Positions 1-8,631 are shown, counted from the first letter of the stretch. The stretch: 64,000 bases of DNA from JACKAL01 sp964400355 (GCA_964400355.1 CAYNTO010000003.1:111109-175108); one strand, 5' to 3'. The notes: generated from the letters alone by a model not told the origin. Numbers and translations: made by a program.

Positions 1-2
1 TT

Positions 3-1148
3 TGGGGATGGGAACGTACGGAACATAATAATTTCTTGTCACTGTATAAAAATAAAAAAGTGGATGTGGTGATCAACATCAATGGTTCGCCCTTTGCGCT
101 TTCAAAGCACAAGCGGCGCGAAGCAGTCGTGTCTAGCACTGCTAAATATTTTAAGACCCCGGTAGTGTACGTCAATTGCGTCGGCGGGCAGGACGAAATT
201 ATTTATGACGGCGGAAGTTTCGTTATGAATGCCAAGGGACAAACTATCGCGCAATCCGCGCGTTTCGTAGAAGATCTCAATGTCGTCGACCTGGGTAAGA
301 ATATCGGAGGCGTGCGCGCCAATGTACAGAAGGATATAGAGACTTTGCAAAACGCTCTCGTTTTAGGAATTCGCGACTTTGCACAGAAGAATAATTTTAA
401 ACATATTCATCTAGGCGTCAGTGGGGGAATCGATTCTGCGGTAGCATTGGTATTAGCTGCAGGCGCCATCGGCCCGCGCAATGTGACAGGCATCGCAATG
501 CCAGGGCCATTTTCAGCGGCGGAAAGCTATTCGCAGGCGCAGAAACTGTGTGCGAATATTGGTTGTGGTTTTCACAAATTAGAAATCAAGGAGTCTTACG
601 CCTTGATGATGCGCGAGTTTGAGTCGGTTTTTGGTAAGCAGGAGTTTGGTGTACTTCACGAAAACGTTCAGGCTCGGTTGCGCGGTATGTATCTCATGAT
701 GTATTCAAACCTTAAAAATAGTTTGTTGATCGCAACAGGCAATAAGAGTGAATTCGCTACTGGTTATTCTACTCTTTATGGGGACATGTGTGGCGGTCTC
801 GCACCGCTGGGAGATTTACTTAAGAACCAAGTTTATGCTATCGCTAAAATTTATAATAAAGAGCATGAATTGATCCCTCCTTATATTATTGAGCGCCCAC
901 CAAGTGCAGAATTGCGCCCCAATCAAAAGGACCAAGACACACTTCCAGCTTATGATGAGCTCGATAAATCTGTGCGTGCGATAGTAGAACAGATAAAACC
1001 AGCACGCGGAAAAACGGATCACTGGTTGCTTAAAAGGCTAGCAGGTTCAGAATTTAAAAGATGGCAGGCACCTCCTGTGTTGCGTGTTTCTGATCATGCT
1101 TTTGGCCGCGGCCGACGCATGCCTATTACAAACGCATTTTACCGATGA
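3..1148 (+). CDS. nadE: Glutamine-dependent NAD+ synthetase, 3' part (start lies outside the window)
   Basis: Makes NAD+ from deamido-NAD+, ATP and glutamine (or ammonia) in the cytoplasm. The frame is open from the left edge, so the N-terminal part of the nitrilase-type glutaminase domain is missing. What remains of it includes VININGSPF, which matches the loop near the end of nitrilase domains. The synthetase domain follows with its PP-loop SGGIDSA and the conserved stretch around YGDMCGGLAPLGDLLK. The C-terminus HAFGRGRRMPITNAFYR is typical of the two-domain enzyme. The internal TTG at 36 is not a plausible start because the nitrilase homology continues upstream of it. The next gene follows after 41 bases on the same strand. 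Confidence 0.93.
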   Translation, partial: WGWERTEHNNFLSLYKNKKVDVVININGSPFALSKHKRREAVVSSTAKYFKTPVVYVNCVGGQDEIIYDGGSFVMNAKGQTIAQSARFVEDLNVVDLGKNIGGVRANVQKDIETLQNALVLGIRDFAQKNNFKHIHLGVSGGIDSAVALVLAAGAIGPRNVTGIAMPGPFSAAESYSQAQKLCANIGCGFHKLEIKESYALMMREFESVFGKQEFGVLHENVQARLRGMYLMMYSNLKNSLLIATGNKSEFATGYSTLYGDMCGGLAPLGDLLKNQVYAIAKIYNKEHELIPPYIIERPPSAELRPNQKDQDTLPAYDELDKSVRAIVEQIKPARGKTDHWLLKRLAGSEFKRWQAPPVLRVSDHAFGRGRRMPITNAFYR

Positions 1149-1189
1149 AGCTACTTGAGTAATCGCAGTTTCTTTGTTACCCCCAATGT

Positions 1190-1804
1190 ATGCGCTTTAT
1201 TGCTTTCGACTTAGAAACTACGGGAACTGTGCCAGGGGTGGATCAAATTGTAGAGATCGGAGCTGTCCGCTACAATAACGGTGCTCCGGAGGCCACTTTT
1301 TCTACTCTCGTAAACCCGCGCCGAAGCATTCCGCCGGGAGCTTCAGCCGTGAATGGCATTACGGACGACATGGTTGTAGGCAAACCATTTATTGAAGATC
1401 TGTTGGAATCCTTTGCTGAATTCTGTGGAGATCACCCCACTGTCGCGCACAATGCACCCTTCGATGCTCAATTTCTCACTGCCGATATAAAGCGCTTTGA
1501 ATCCTCTGCGCCCAAAGGTGTGATCTTGGACACTCTTCCCATTTCACGCAAAGTTTTCCCGGGCTTGGCCAATTATAAATTGGGAACTATTGTTGATCAT
1601 CTCAAGATCCCCGCGGGCACATTTCACCGAGCAGAAGAGGATGCTGGATATTGCGGCCAGATTCTCATCGCTGTGCTTAAAAAGATTTTTGCCAATGGCG
1701 AAGAGATCCGCCTGGACAACCTCATCGCCTTAACAGGCAAAGCCGAATACCGCTTCCCCCAAATCGTAAAGCAACCCAAACAAATCAGCCTCTTCGACCT
1801 CTAG
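1190..1804 (+). CDS. DnaQ-like 3'-5' exonuclease (DEDDh family) with C-terminal clamp-binding-like motif
   Basis: A 204-residue stand-alone proofreading-type exonuclease. All three Exo motifs are visible: FDLETTG (DxE) at residues 5-11, VAHNAPFDAQF near residue 85, and HRAEEDAGYC near residue 145, which carries the catalytic His and Asp of the DEDDh subclass. The protein ends in QISLFDL, close to the QLxLF beta-sliding-clamp consensus, which suggests tethering to the replisome. It could be the epsilon subunit of DNA polymerase III or a paralogue acting in repair; length and motifs do not decide between them. There is no clear Shine-Dalgarno. An out-of-frame ATG lies 4 bases upstream of the chosen ATG. 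It converges with the PHP-like gene, only 7 bases away. Confidence 0.85.
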   Translation: MRFIAFDLETTGTVPGVDQIVEIGAVRYNNGAPEATFSTLVNPRRSIPPGASAVNGITDDMVVGKPFIEDLLESFAEFCGDHPTVAHNAPFDAQFLTADIKRFESSAPKGVILDTLPISRKVFPGLANYKLGTIVDHLKIPAGTFHRAEEDAGYCGQILIAVLKKIFANGEEIRLDNLIALTGKAEYRFPQIVKQPKQISLFDL

Positions 1805-1811
1805 GGTGCCG

Positions 1812-3029
1812 CTAACGGATGTAGAAGTTGTTGGTGTAGATCCAGGGTATCCAGCGCAACTCTCCCGGAATTGGAAGTTGTACGCGAACGCGCACTTGTA
1901 CACGGTAGACACCAGGCTCAGTGATGTTTATCTCTGCTTTGGAGTCACGAGTCTTTTGAAGTTCCAAGCCGTCTTTATATATTCGAATTTCAACAGCTTT
2001 GGTATTGAGAGCGGGGACATCGACAATCAAGGTGGGTTGAGAGACGAGAGGTACACTGTCCCCCATCAAATAGTCGCGATCCTTGGTCTTAATGTAGGCG
2101 GCGAAGCCTCTCGGATTCGCAACAGCATCAAGCGCAAAATAAAAATTTCCTGCCGTAAACGCATTGTGAATTTTTTCTGCATCCAATGCGTATACCCCAG
2201 TCAGTTCTGACTTCATTAACAGATGGTTGCTGCCAAAGCGGAAGGAATCCTCGTAGCGAGGAAATGGGATTTTGAGCGAGCCTACGTTGAACAACTGACC
2301 GGTAGCGTGGCTCCCCAGAAGGCCCAGGGTCTTTTGCTTTTGATTGAGCGTATCCCACAATTGCAATTCACGCTGAGGCTCCTGGACCAGTCTCAGTAGG
2401 GCAATTTTGGGGTTGAACAAATACAGTAGGCAGCTCCACGCAAATGATACTTTGCTAGAAATCCACTTCTGTTGCCACATATGACGGAGGTTCATCACCT
2501 CAATACCCTGGAGCCCTGATGGGTAACCATCACTGGTCCACTCATTTCCTTTTTTAAAGGGGTGGGCCAGGACAGTGAGAGTGGCAGCGGTTTCTCCGGG
2601 AACCTTGTTCAATAAATCGCTCAGCACAGCATGAGACGCACCAATGGAATCCACGTGGGATAAGTTTTGCAAACTGTAAACGAGAAAATGCGAATCTAGG
2701 TAGCTGAGCTTTTTCGCGGTGAATACGGCCACATCGTCGTTGTAACTAAAGTTTGAATGAGTGGAATCAAAATCATTGTAGTCCGTAATGTAAACAAAAT
2801 CCATTCCCGCGCTATCGGCATCAATGAGCATCTCAGCGGGAGTTGATCCGCCCTGAGAATAAGACGTCATAACGTGGGTAGTACCGCGGTAGTCATAAAA
2901 TTTTTTATGTGGATTTGAAATGGCATCGGCATTGAGTTGCAAATCATAGCGGCTTAAGAAAATGCCGAATATTAAAAAGCCTATGATCAGTAGACCAAAA
3001 GCAAGTGTTAGAAAGCGAGCTATACGCAT
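1812..3029 (-). CDS. Membrane-anchored PHP-domain-like protein with degenerate metal site
   Basis: 405 residues with one N-terminal membrane segment (about residues 5-26), so the rest should face the periplasm. Residues 50-90 align by eye with the start of a PHP phosphoesterase domain (usual pattern HxHTxYSDG...TDH). Here the first motif reads HVMTSYSQGG and the second ITDYND, so the second His, the Asp and the third His are replaced by Met, Gln and Tyr. A later LAHPF survives, but the usual GSDAH is GSHATG. The C-terminal 90 residues are predicted beta-rich. It is therefore probably a non-catalytic relative. It is the last gene of an operon with a TPR lipoprotein and a RodZ-like protein, which suggests an envelope role. 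No function is assigned. Confidence 0.6.
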   Translation of the reverse strand: MRIARFLTLAFGLLIIGFLIFGIFLSRYDLQLNADAISNPHKKFYDYRGTTHVMTSYSQGGSTPAEMLIDADSAGMDFVYITDYNDFDSTHSNFSYNDDVAVFTAKKLSYLDSHFLVYSLQNLSHVDSIGASHAVLSDLLNKVPGETAATLTVLAHPFKKGNEWTSDGYPSGLQGIEVMNLRHMWQQKWISSKVSFAWSCLLYLFNPKIALLRLVQEPQRELQLWDTLNQKQKTLGLLGSHATGQLFNVGSLKIPFPRYEDSFRFGSNHLLMKSELTGVYALDAEKIHNAFTAGNFYFALDAVANPRGFAAYIKTKDRDYLMGDSVPLVSQPTLIVDVPALNTKAVEIRIYKDGLELQKTRDSKAEINITEPGVYRVQVRVRVQLPIPGELRWIPWIYTNNFYIR

Positions 3030-3044
3030 AAAACTGAACGGACG

Positions 3045-3929
3045 CTAATCAAAGTTCATTGTCTTTGGCTGACCAAGTTCTCCGGGAACGCCGATTTCCT
3101 TTTCGTGAGTGGTAATACCAACGCCGCCTGCATTATTAATCTGTAATTTTAATTTGTCGGCGTAATAGAATATATGTTTACCGTTGTTTTTTAGCTTAAC
3201 GCTTTCCTTTTTTCCGGTACTCCAACTGGCCTCGATCTCAACACTTTCGAATGCCTCGATCGTCACCATTTTTGGCTTTGCGGGAGGGGCGGCGGCCTGA
3301 GGTTTTTCTTCGACAGCTTTGTCTTTGGCCTTTTCCGTTACAGGCGTTGTGGTTGGTGCTGCGGGTTGGGGTAAGGATAAGCTTTCTTCTTTGACTAGCT
3401 CTTCCGATGCTGTGGAACTCGAGGGCGAGCTGGCGGCAACTGCGGCGGCAGTGGCATCTTTATCCTCGGTCAGGTCCGAAGTGGCCACATCGGTGCGCGC
3501 CTCCTGTGAGTACGAAATCAGTTTCATACTAAAAAAGTAAATGGCGGTAACTAACGCAAAAATCACTAACACGCCACCGGCGGTCAAAAATTTGGAAGAG
3601 GTGCGGAACCACAGCACATTGGTTTTGTTGCGAATCTCGTTGTCATCAAGCTTGGCCACAGGTGCGGCAGTATTCTTGGGTTGCGCTCCGGTTATTCCCG
3701 AATGCTCCTGTTCAAACATCTTAACAATAGAAACAGGGTCGAGGCCTAAAGCTTGAGCATACTGTTTTAAAAATCCTTTTACAAAAATGACACTGCGAAA
3801 ATCACCCAGCTCGCCATCTTCGAGAGACCGGAGAATATGCAATTGGATCTTCGTTTGCGAAGATATTTCCTCAAGCGATAAGTGCTTTTCGGCCCGTGTT
3901 TTTTTTAAGAGTTCGCTAGTTTCGTTCAT
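3045..3929 (-). CDS. rodZ: RodZ-like cytoskeletal adaptor (HTH, membrane segment, periplasmic domain)
   Basis: 294 residues. Residues 1-70 form an HTH_25-type helix-turn-helix (LLKKTRAEKHLSLEEISSQTKI and VKGFLKQYAQALGLD are typical). A single membrane span lies at about 112-133, followed by an Ala/Pro/Ser/Glu-rich linker (about 145-215) and a C-terminal DUF4115-like beta domain. In RodZ proteins the HTH binds MreB and the tail reaches into the periplasm, linking cell-shape machinery to peptidoglycan synthesis. The start sits 2 bases after the stop of the upstream TPR gene, so the two are co-transcribed. A general HTH-membrane regulator of the same fold cannot be excluded. Confidence 0.8.
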   Translation of the reverse strand: MNETSELLKKTRAEKHLSLEEISSQTKIQLHILRSLEDGELGDFRSVIFVKGFLKQYAQALGLDPVSIVKMFEQEHSGITGAQPKNTAAPVAKLDDNEIRNKTNVLWFRTSSKFLTAGGVLVIFALVTAIYFFSMKLISYSQEARTDVATSDLTEDKDATAAAVAASSPSSSTASEELVKEESLSLPQPAAPTTTPVTEKAKDKAVEEKPQAAAPPAKPKMVTIEAFESVEIEASWSTGKKESVKLKNNGKHIFYYADKLKLQINNAGGVGITTHEKEIGVPGELGQPKTMNFD

Positions 3930-3931
3930 AA

Positions 3932-4705
3932 TTACAATTTATTAAGTTTCATGAGTTCAAGCATCTCGCGACTTTTCTTCTCATAGTCACCTTGATTATA
4001 GAGTAATATAGTCTCGTTCATCAAAGCAATGCCTTTGGTTCTTTGACCCGCCTTAAAATAGGCTATAGCGGCGTAATAATGGGCCTCGTCAAAGTTGATT
4101 TTCTGGCACATAGGCATAGCCAAATCAAATAACGGCAGGGCTCGCTTGTAATCTTTAATTTCAAAGTAGGAGCGAGCATAAAGTGTCATGGCAAAACACG
4201 AATTTTTGTTTTCGCGCAGCGATTTTTCTAAATAGGGGAGGCCATCGCGGTACCGCTGCTGTTTAAAGTAACTGTATCCGAGGTTCATATTTGCAGCCGA
4301 GATATTTTTGTAGGTGAGATCAGCAAATACAATTTGCAGTTCTTTCCGCGCTTTTTCCTCTTCGCCCTGTTCGATGAGAGTGCGTGCGAGATTGTTGCGA
4401 GCCTCTGTATAGTCGCTGTCGATGGATAAGGCGCTATGAAAGTGCTTGTTGGCGATGGCGAATTTTTTGAACAACAGGTAGCAAATGCCCAGGTAGTTTT
4501 GGATTTCTTTGTTATTGGGATCCAGTTTTTCTGCTTTTAGAAAGGCGCCAAGCGCATCTTGTTTTACCCCGGCGGAGAGGTGTTTAACTCCCAGATCCAT
4601 ATACAATAGCGCTGTTTTTGGATCTTGATGGGCAGTCTGGCATGCGGAGAGCCCAAAAACCAAAGTTAGGGAAACTAAGACGGAGAAAACAAGGTGTCTA
4701 TACAT
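3932..4705 (-). CDS. TPR lipoprotein of the PilF/Tgl (pilotin) type
   Basis: 257 residues. The signal peptide ends in the lipobox LSAC (Cys at about 22). The mature part is almost all tetratricopeptide repeats, for example KHLSAGVKQDALGAFLKAEKLDPNN followed by repeats of about 34 residues. PilF/Tgl lipoproteins are outer-membrane pilotins that assemble the type IV pilus secretin; size and architecture fit, though TPR lipoproteins are a broad class. It is first in an operon with rodZ. No Shine-Dalgarno precedes the ATG, and a TATACT box ends only 6 bases upstream, so the message may be leaderless. Confidence 0.7.
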   Translation of the reverse strand: MYRHLVFSVLVSLTLVFGLSACQTAHQDPKTALLYMDLGVKHLSAGVKQDALGAFLKAEKLDPNNKEIQNYLGICYLLFKKFAIANKHFHSALSIDSDYTEARNNLARTLIEQGEEEKARKELQIVFADLTYKNISAANMNLGYSYFKQQRYRDGLPYLEKSLRENKNSCFAMTLYARSYFEIKDYKRALPLFDLAMPMCQKINFDEAHYYAAIAYFKAGQRTKGIALMNETILLYNQGDYEKKSREMLELMKLNKL

Positions 4706-4711
4706 ACCAAT

Positions 4712-4740
4712 AGTATATCGGGCATTTTAGATACGATGAA
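4712..4740 (-). promoter_or_regulatory. Candidate promoter of the TPR-rodZ-PHP operon
   Basis: On the minus strand, -35 TTCATC (4740-4735), a 17-base spacer and -10 TATACT (4717-4712). Transcription would start at or next to the ATG at 4705. The -35 box is weak and the -10 box is good. Inferred from consensus only. Confidence 0.4.
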
Positions 4741-4780
4741 GCTGTGCTGCGCTAAAATTCCTACAGCTCAGGAGTGGAGC

Positions 4781-4805
4781 AAAAAAAGGAGACCGCAAGG
4801 TCTCC
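4781..4805 (-). terminator. Rho-independent terminator after ndk
   Basis: Perfect 7-bp stem GGAGACC/GGTCTCC with a 4-base loop, followed on the minus strand by seven T. It lies about 50 bases past the ndk stop and closes the mdh-sucC-sucD-ndk operon. Confidence 0.9.
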
Positions 4806-4856
4806 CCAGTCACGTTCGACTGCCGGGCTGGAAGGGTTCCCAGCCGGCGATGCAAA

Positions 4857-5282
4857 CTATTTATTTACGAACTCTGTCTCTTTAAAGAACAGGTTCAGTT
4901 CGCGCATAGCACTTTGGGGGCTGTCTGATCCATGGACGGCATTCTCGCCCACATTGTCTCCGTAGAGCGCGCGAATCGTGCCAGCATCGGCCTTTTTGGG
5001 ATCTGTCGCACCCATAATTTCGCGATTTTTGGCAACGGCGTTTTCACCAGACAAAGCCATGAGTAACACTGGACCGGAAGTCATGAATGTAACGAGTTCA
5101 CCGAAAAATGGACGCTCTTTGTGTTCTGCGTAGAATTCTTCGCACTGTGCTTTTTCGATGCGAGCCAATTTTGCAGCCGCAACTTTTAAGCCGTTTTTTT
5201 CGAAGAGCGCGATGATCGGCCCTATAGCGTTCTTTTTAACGGCGTTTGGCTTAATGATACTAAATGTAAGTTCTGTTCCCAT
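4857..5282 (-). CDS. ndk: Nucleoside diphosphate kinase
   Basis: Transfers the gamma-phosphate from NTPs to NDPs through a phospho-histidine. The 141 residues are the normal bacterial length. The start TFSIIKPNAVKKN and the active-site stretch AVHGSDSPQSAMRE with its catalytic His are diagnostic. The ATG at 5282 is chosen over an in-frame upstream ATG because AAGGAG lies 5 bases before it. It is the last gene of the mdh-sucCD cluster, which suits its use of the GTP/ATP made by succinyl-CoA ligase. Confidence 0.97.
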   Translation of the reverse strand: MGTELTFSIIKPNAVKKNAIGPIIALFEKNGLKVAAAKLARIEKAQCEEFYAEHKERPFFGELVTFMTSGPVLLMALSGENAVAKNREIMGATDPKKADAGTIRALYGDNVGENAVHGSDSPQSAMRELNLFFKETEFVNK

Positions 5283-5338
5283 GTTATCTCCTTTTAAGTT
5301 TTTCAATTTATAAAATTCAATCTTCTCTTTGTGGAAAG

Positions 5339-6208
5339 CTAGCGCAGGCTAGCTTTCAGGGTCGTTCCCAGGTCTGCTGGACTGCGAGAAACACTGCAAC
5401 CGGCGGCCGCAAGGGCTTCGAATTTTCCTTCAGCAGTATCATTGCCACCCGTGACGATCGCACCGGCGTGGCCCATACGTTTGCCTTTAGGTGCAGTGGC
5501 GCCGGCAATAAAAACTGTGACGGGCTTTTTGAATTCACGCTTGATGTACTCCGCCGCATCGAGTTCCGCGCCGCCGCCGATTTCACCGATCATGATCACT
5601 GCGTCCGTATCTTTGTCTTTATTAAAGAGTTCCAACACGTCAACGAAGTTTGTGCCATTGACAGGGTCGCCACCAATGCCCACGCAGGTGCTCTGCCCCA
5701 AACCGACAGCAGTGAGTTGATGAACCGCTTCGTACGTCAGAGTGCCCGAACGCGACAGAACACCAATGCGTCCCGCTTTATGAATGTGACCCGGCATAAT
5801 GCCGATTTTGCACTGGTCGGGGGTAATCACGCCAGGGCAGTTGGGTCCTACGAGACGCGATTTTTTGCCCTTCATGAACTGGCGCACTTTCACCATGTCG
5901 TTGATGGGAATGCCTTCTGTAATACAAACAATCAACGCGATCTCAGCAGCAACCGCTTCCATAATAGCATCGGCTGCGAACGGAGGTGGAACGTAGATTA
6001 CCGATGCGTTGGCGCCGGTGCGCTCCTTGGCCTCGCCAACGGTATCAAAAATAGGAAGGTCTAAGTGCTTCGTGCCGCCTTTTCCAGGAGTCACGCCACC
6101 GACCATTTTAGTACCGTACTTAATAGCTTGTTCGGTGTGGAATGTACCTTGGGCGCCAGTGATGCCCTGGCAAATCACTTTGGTGTTGGAATCGATCATA
6201 ATAGCCAT
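5339..6208 (-). CDS. sucD: Succinyl-CoA ligase (ADP/GDP-forming), alpha subunit
   Basis: Alpha subunit of the TCA-cycle enzyme that makes ATP or GTP from succinyl-CoA. 289 residues, full length. The CoA-binding Rossmann start (TKVICQGITGAQGTFHTEQA), VGPNCPG and the phospho-histidine motif GHAGAIV are all present. Its ATG shares one base with the stop of sucC (TAATG), so the two are translationally coupled, which suits the equimolar complex. Confidence 0.97.
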   Translation of the reverse strand: MAIMIDSNTKVICQGITGAQGTFHTEQAIKYGTKMVGGVTPGKGGTKHLDLPIFDTVGEAKERTGANASVIYVPPPFAADAIMEAVAAEIALIVCITEGIPINDMVKVRQFMKGKKSRLVGPNCPGVITPDQCKIGIMPGHIHKAGRIGVLSRSGTLTYEAVHQLTAVGLGQSTCVGIGGDPVNGTNFVDVLELFNKDKDTDAVIMIGEIGGGAELDAAEYIKREFKKPVTVFIAGATAPKGKRMGHAGAIVTGGNDTAEGKFEALAAAGCSVSRSPADLGTTLKASLR

Positions 6209-7377
6209 TATTTACCTGCCTTTACTGCTGCAGTGATTTTTTTAGCAGCGTCCGCGAGGTCGTCTGCCGGAGTGATGTTGAGACCGCTATTTGCAAGTAT
6301 CTTTTTACCCAGGTCCACATTTGTACCTTCGAGGCGCACCACGAGGGGAACTTTTAGGCCGACTTCTTTAGAAGCCGCAATCACGCCTTCGGCAATGATG
6401 TCGCACTTCATGATTCCGCCAAAGATATTCACGAGAATGCCCTTAACGTTCGGATCCTTAAGTATGATCTTAAACGCCGCCGTCACTTTTTCTTTATTCG
6501 CACCACCGCCAACATCGAGGAAATTGGCAGGAGCACCGCCATGGAGCTTAATAATATCCATGGTCGCCATTGCAAGGCCAGCGCCGTTCACCAAACAGCC
6601 GATGTTGCCATCGAGCTTAATAAAGGCAAGATCGTATTTGCCGGCTTCGGTTTCAGAAGGTTCTTCTTCGGTGACATCACGCAGTTCGGCGAGAGAGGGG
6701 TGGCGAAAAATGGCGTTGTCATCGAAGCTCACTTTTGCATCGAGTGCAAGGACGTTGCCGTCTTCTGTTGTTACGAGGGGATTGATTTCGATCATGGCGC
6801 AGTCGTTAGCCATATAAGTCTTGTAGAGACCAACAAATAAAGCAGCCGCTTTGATCGCCGTTTTACCTTCCATGCCGAGTGCAAACGCCAAGTCGCGCGC
6901 TTGGAAATCTTGAAGACCCACAGTCGGATCCACATTGACGTGGAAGATCTTCTCTGGGGTTTTTTCCGCGACTTCTTCGATGTCCATGCCGCCTTCTGGG
7001 CTAGCCATAATGCCGACTCTGCCTTTATCGCGATCGAGGAAAAGGGCAGCGTAGTATTCTTTTTTAATCGCGCAACCTTGCTCAATATAAACTTTGTGAA
7101 CTTTTTTGCCCTCAGGTCCAGTTTGCGGAGTGACGAGCGTCATGCCGAGGATCTTGGAGGATAGCGATTCCACCTCTTCAAGGCTCTTTGCGACTTTCAC
7201 ACCGCCGCCTTTGCCGCGTCCGCCAGCATGGATTTGAGCCTTTACAACCCAAACACTGCCACCCATTTCTTTTGCGGCGGCAACAGCTTCATTGGGAGTG
7301 TGGGCAAGCTTGCCCTTAAGGACCGGCACCCCGGTCTGTCTAAAAATTTCTTTTGCTTGATACTCATGAATATTCAT
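6208..7377 (-). CDS. sucC: Succinyl-CoA ligase, beta subunit
   Basis: 389 residues, standard length. Residues 1-235 form the ATP-grasp domain, starting MNIHEYQAKEIFRQTGVPV, with the Gly-rich loop HAGGRGKGGGVK and the Mg-binding IEINPLV. The C-terminal CoA-ligase domain contains NIFGGIMKCD, the usual contact region with the alpha subunit. TGGAG lies about 9 bases before the ATG. It sits 21 bases after mdh and is coupled to sucD. Confidence 0.97.
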   Translation of the reverse strand: MNIHEYQAKEIFRQTGVPVLKGKLAHTPNEAVAAAKEMGGSVWVVKAQIHAGGRGKGGGVKVAKSLEEVESLSSKILGMTLVTPQTGPEGKKVHKVYIEQGCAIKKEYYAALFLDRDKGRVGIMASPEGGMDIEEVAEKTPEKIFHVNVDPTVGLQDFQARDLAFALGMEGKTAIKAAALFVGLYKTYMANDCAMIEINPLVTTEDGNVLALDAKVSFDDNAIFRHPSLAELRDVTEEEPSETEAGKYDLAFIKLDGNIGCLVNGAGLAMATMDIIKLHGGAPANFLDVGGGANKEKVTAAFKIILKDPNVKGILVNIFGGIMKCDIIAEGVIAASKEVGLKVPLVVRLEGTNVDLGKKILANSGLNITPADDLADAAKKITAAVKAGK

Positions 7378-7398
7378 TCGTTTTTACTCCAGTAGTGT

Positions 7399-8343
7399 TT
7401 AGTAATCCAGCTTGTTCACAGCTTCCACGAGGTCCACCACGGCTTTGCGGGAAACTTCGAGACCTGCTTTTTCTGTGTCATTGAGTTTGAGTTCGATCAC
7501 GCGCTCAAGGCCATTGCCACCAAGCACACACGGTACACCAATAAACAGATCGTTGATGCCATACTCTCCGCTCAGCGAGGCTGCGCACGGGAGAATACGA
7601 TGTTGATCCTTTAAGATCGCCTCTGCCATCTGTACCGCACTGGCGGATGGAGCATAATAGGCGGAACCGGTCTTGAGGAGTTCAACGATCTCGGCTCCAC
7701 CTTTGCGAGTTCTTTCCACCAGGGCATCGATCTTCTCTTTGGGTAAATACTCAGTGAGTGGCACGCCGCCGATGGAGCAATGTCTTGGCATTGGCACCAT
7801 GGTGTCGCCGTGGCCACCTAAAACGAACGCCTGGATGTCTTTTACACTGATACCGGTGGCCTCAGCGATGAACGAGCGGAAACGAGCGCCATCGAGAACG
7901 CCGGCCATTCCAAGCACACGATTTTTAGGAAAGCCTAAAACTTTTTGCGCAACGTAAGCCATTGCATCGAGAGGGTTGCTCACCACGATCACAACGGAGT
8001 TGGGTGCGTATTTTTTTACACCTTCGCACGCTGTTTTCATAATTTTCGCATTGGTTGCCAAAAGATCGTCGCGGCTCATGCCCGGTTTACGAGGAATTCC
8101 AGCAGTAATGATCACAACATCTGAATCAGCGATATCTTTGTAATCGGCGGTGCCGGTAACGCGCGAATCGAAACCCTCAACAGGAGACGCCTCAAACAGA
8201 TCGAGCGCTTTCCCTTTTGCAGCGCCATCGTTGATATCTAGAAGAACAACATCAGCCAGTTCTTTGGCCGCGGCCCAGTGGGCACACGTGGATCCAACGA
8301 ATCCAGCACCAATGACAGCTAGTTTTTTGCGCGTATGTTTCAT
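7399..8343 (-). CDS. mdh: Malate dehydrogenase (LDH-like, NAD-dependent)
   Basis: Oxidises malate to oxaloacetate. 314 residues. Visible are the NAD-binding GAGFVGSTCAHW with the acidic residue of VVLLDIND, the active-site loop ITAGIPRKPGMSR with substrate-binding arginines, and the catalytic His in LGGHGDTMVP. The arginines instead of Gln in the loop point to malate, not lactate. A strong GGAGGAG precedes the ATG by 7 bases. First gene of mdh-sucC-sucD-ndk, divergent from icd. Confidence 0.95.
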   Translation of the reverse strand: MKHTRKKLAVIGAGFVGSTCAHWAAAKELADVVLLDINDGAAKGKALDLFEASPVEGFDSRVTGTADYKDIADSDVVIITAGIPRKPGMSRDDLLATNAKIMKTACEGVKKYAPNSVVIVVSNPLDAMAYVAQKVLGFPKNRVLGMAGVLDGARFRSFIAEATGISVKDIQAFVLGGHGDTMVPMPRHCSIGGVPLTEYLPKEKIDALVERTRKGGAEIVELLKTGSAYYAPSASAVQMAEAILKDQHRILPCAASLSGEYGINDLFIGVPCVLGGNGLERVIELKLNDTEKAGLEVSRKAVVDLVEAVNKLDY

Positions 8344-8403
8344 AAAGACTCCTCCTCAAGAGTATAATGTGCGAGCGTCGAGCCCGGGTCGGGGCGCGGC
8401 TCC

Positions 8404-8432
8404 GTTAAACTGTAAGAACAGAAAAAATGCAA
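8404..8432 (-). promoter_or_regulatory. Possible promoter of the mdh operon
   Basis: Minus-strand TTGCAT (8432-8427), 17 bases, TTTAAC (8409-8404). This leaves a leader of about 55 bases before mdh, containing a GC-rich inverted repeat (GAGCC/GGCTC at about 8379-8402). The -10 box is weak. Confidence 0.35.
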
Positions 8433-8533
8433 ATTTAGAACAGTTAGTCTTCTCATAATTTCATTCGCAAAACACTCATTTTTGAAAGTTTCTGTAGGTA
8501 AATATTAACGCCCCGCTCAAGGTCATAGACCCA

Positions 8534-8563
8534 TCGACAACGCCAACCATTTCTGAATATATT
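8534..8563 (+). promoter_or_regulatory. Candidate sigma-70 promoter of icd
   Basis: TCGACA (8534-8539), 18-base spacer, TATATT (8558-8563), giving a leader of about 60 bases before the icd start. The same -35 hexamer occurs upstream of tRNA-Val in this window. Confidence 0.45.
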
Positions 8564-8631
8564 GTCCCATTATCTAATCGCTCATTTCCACGACTTCGGC
8601 TGTGGAAGTGGCTTTGCGCAGGAAGGAATTC

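Noticed and set aside
36..38. TTG at 36 as the start of nadE
   Set aside because: The reading frame is open to the window edge and the nitrilase homology continues upstream, so the gene is truncated by the window and does not start here.
1806..2210. 134-codon frame on the plus strand after dnaQ
   Set aside because: It overlaps the PHP-like gene antisense, with no Shine-Dalgarno and no homology pattern.
5468..6817. Long open frames antisense to sucD and sucC
   Set aside because: They lie opposite strongly conserved TCA genes, have no ribosome-binding sites and no recognisable domains; shadows of codon usage.
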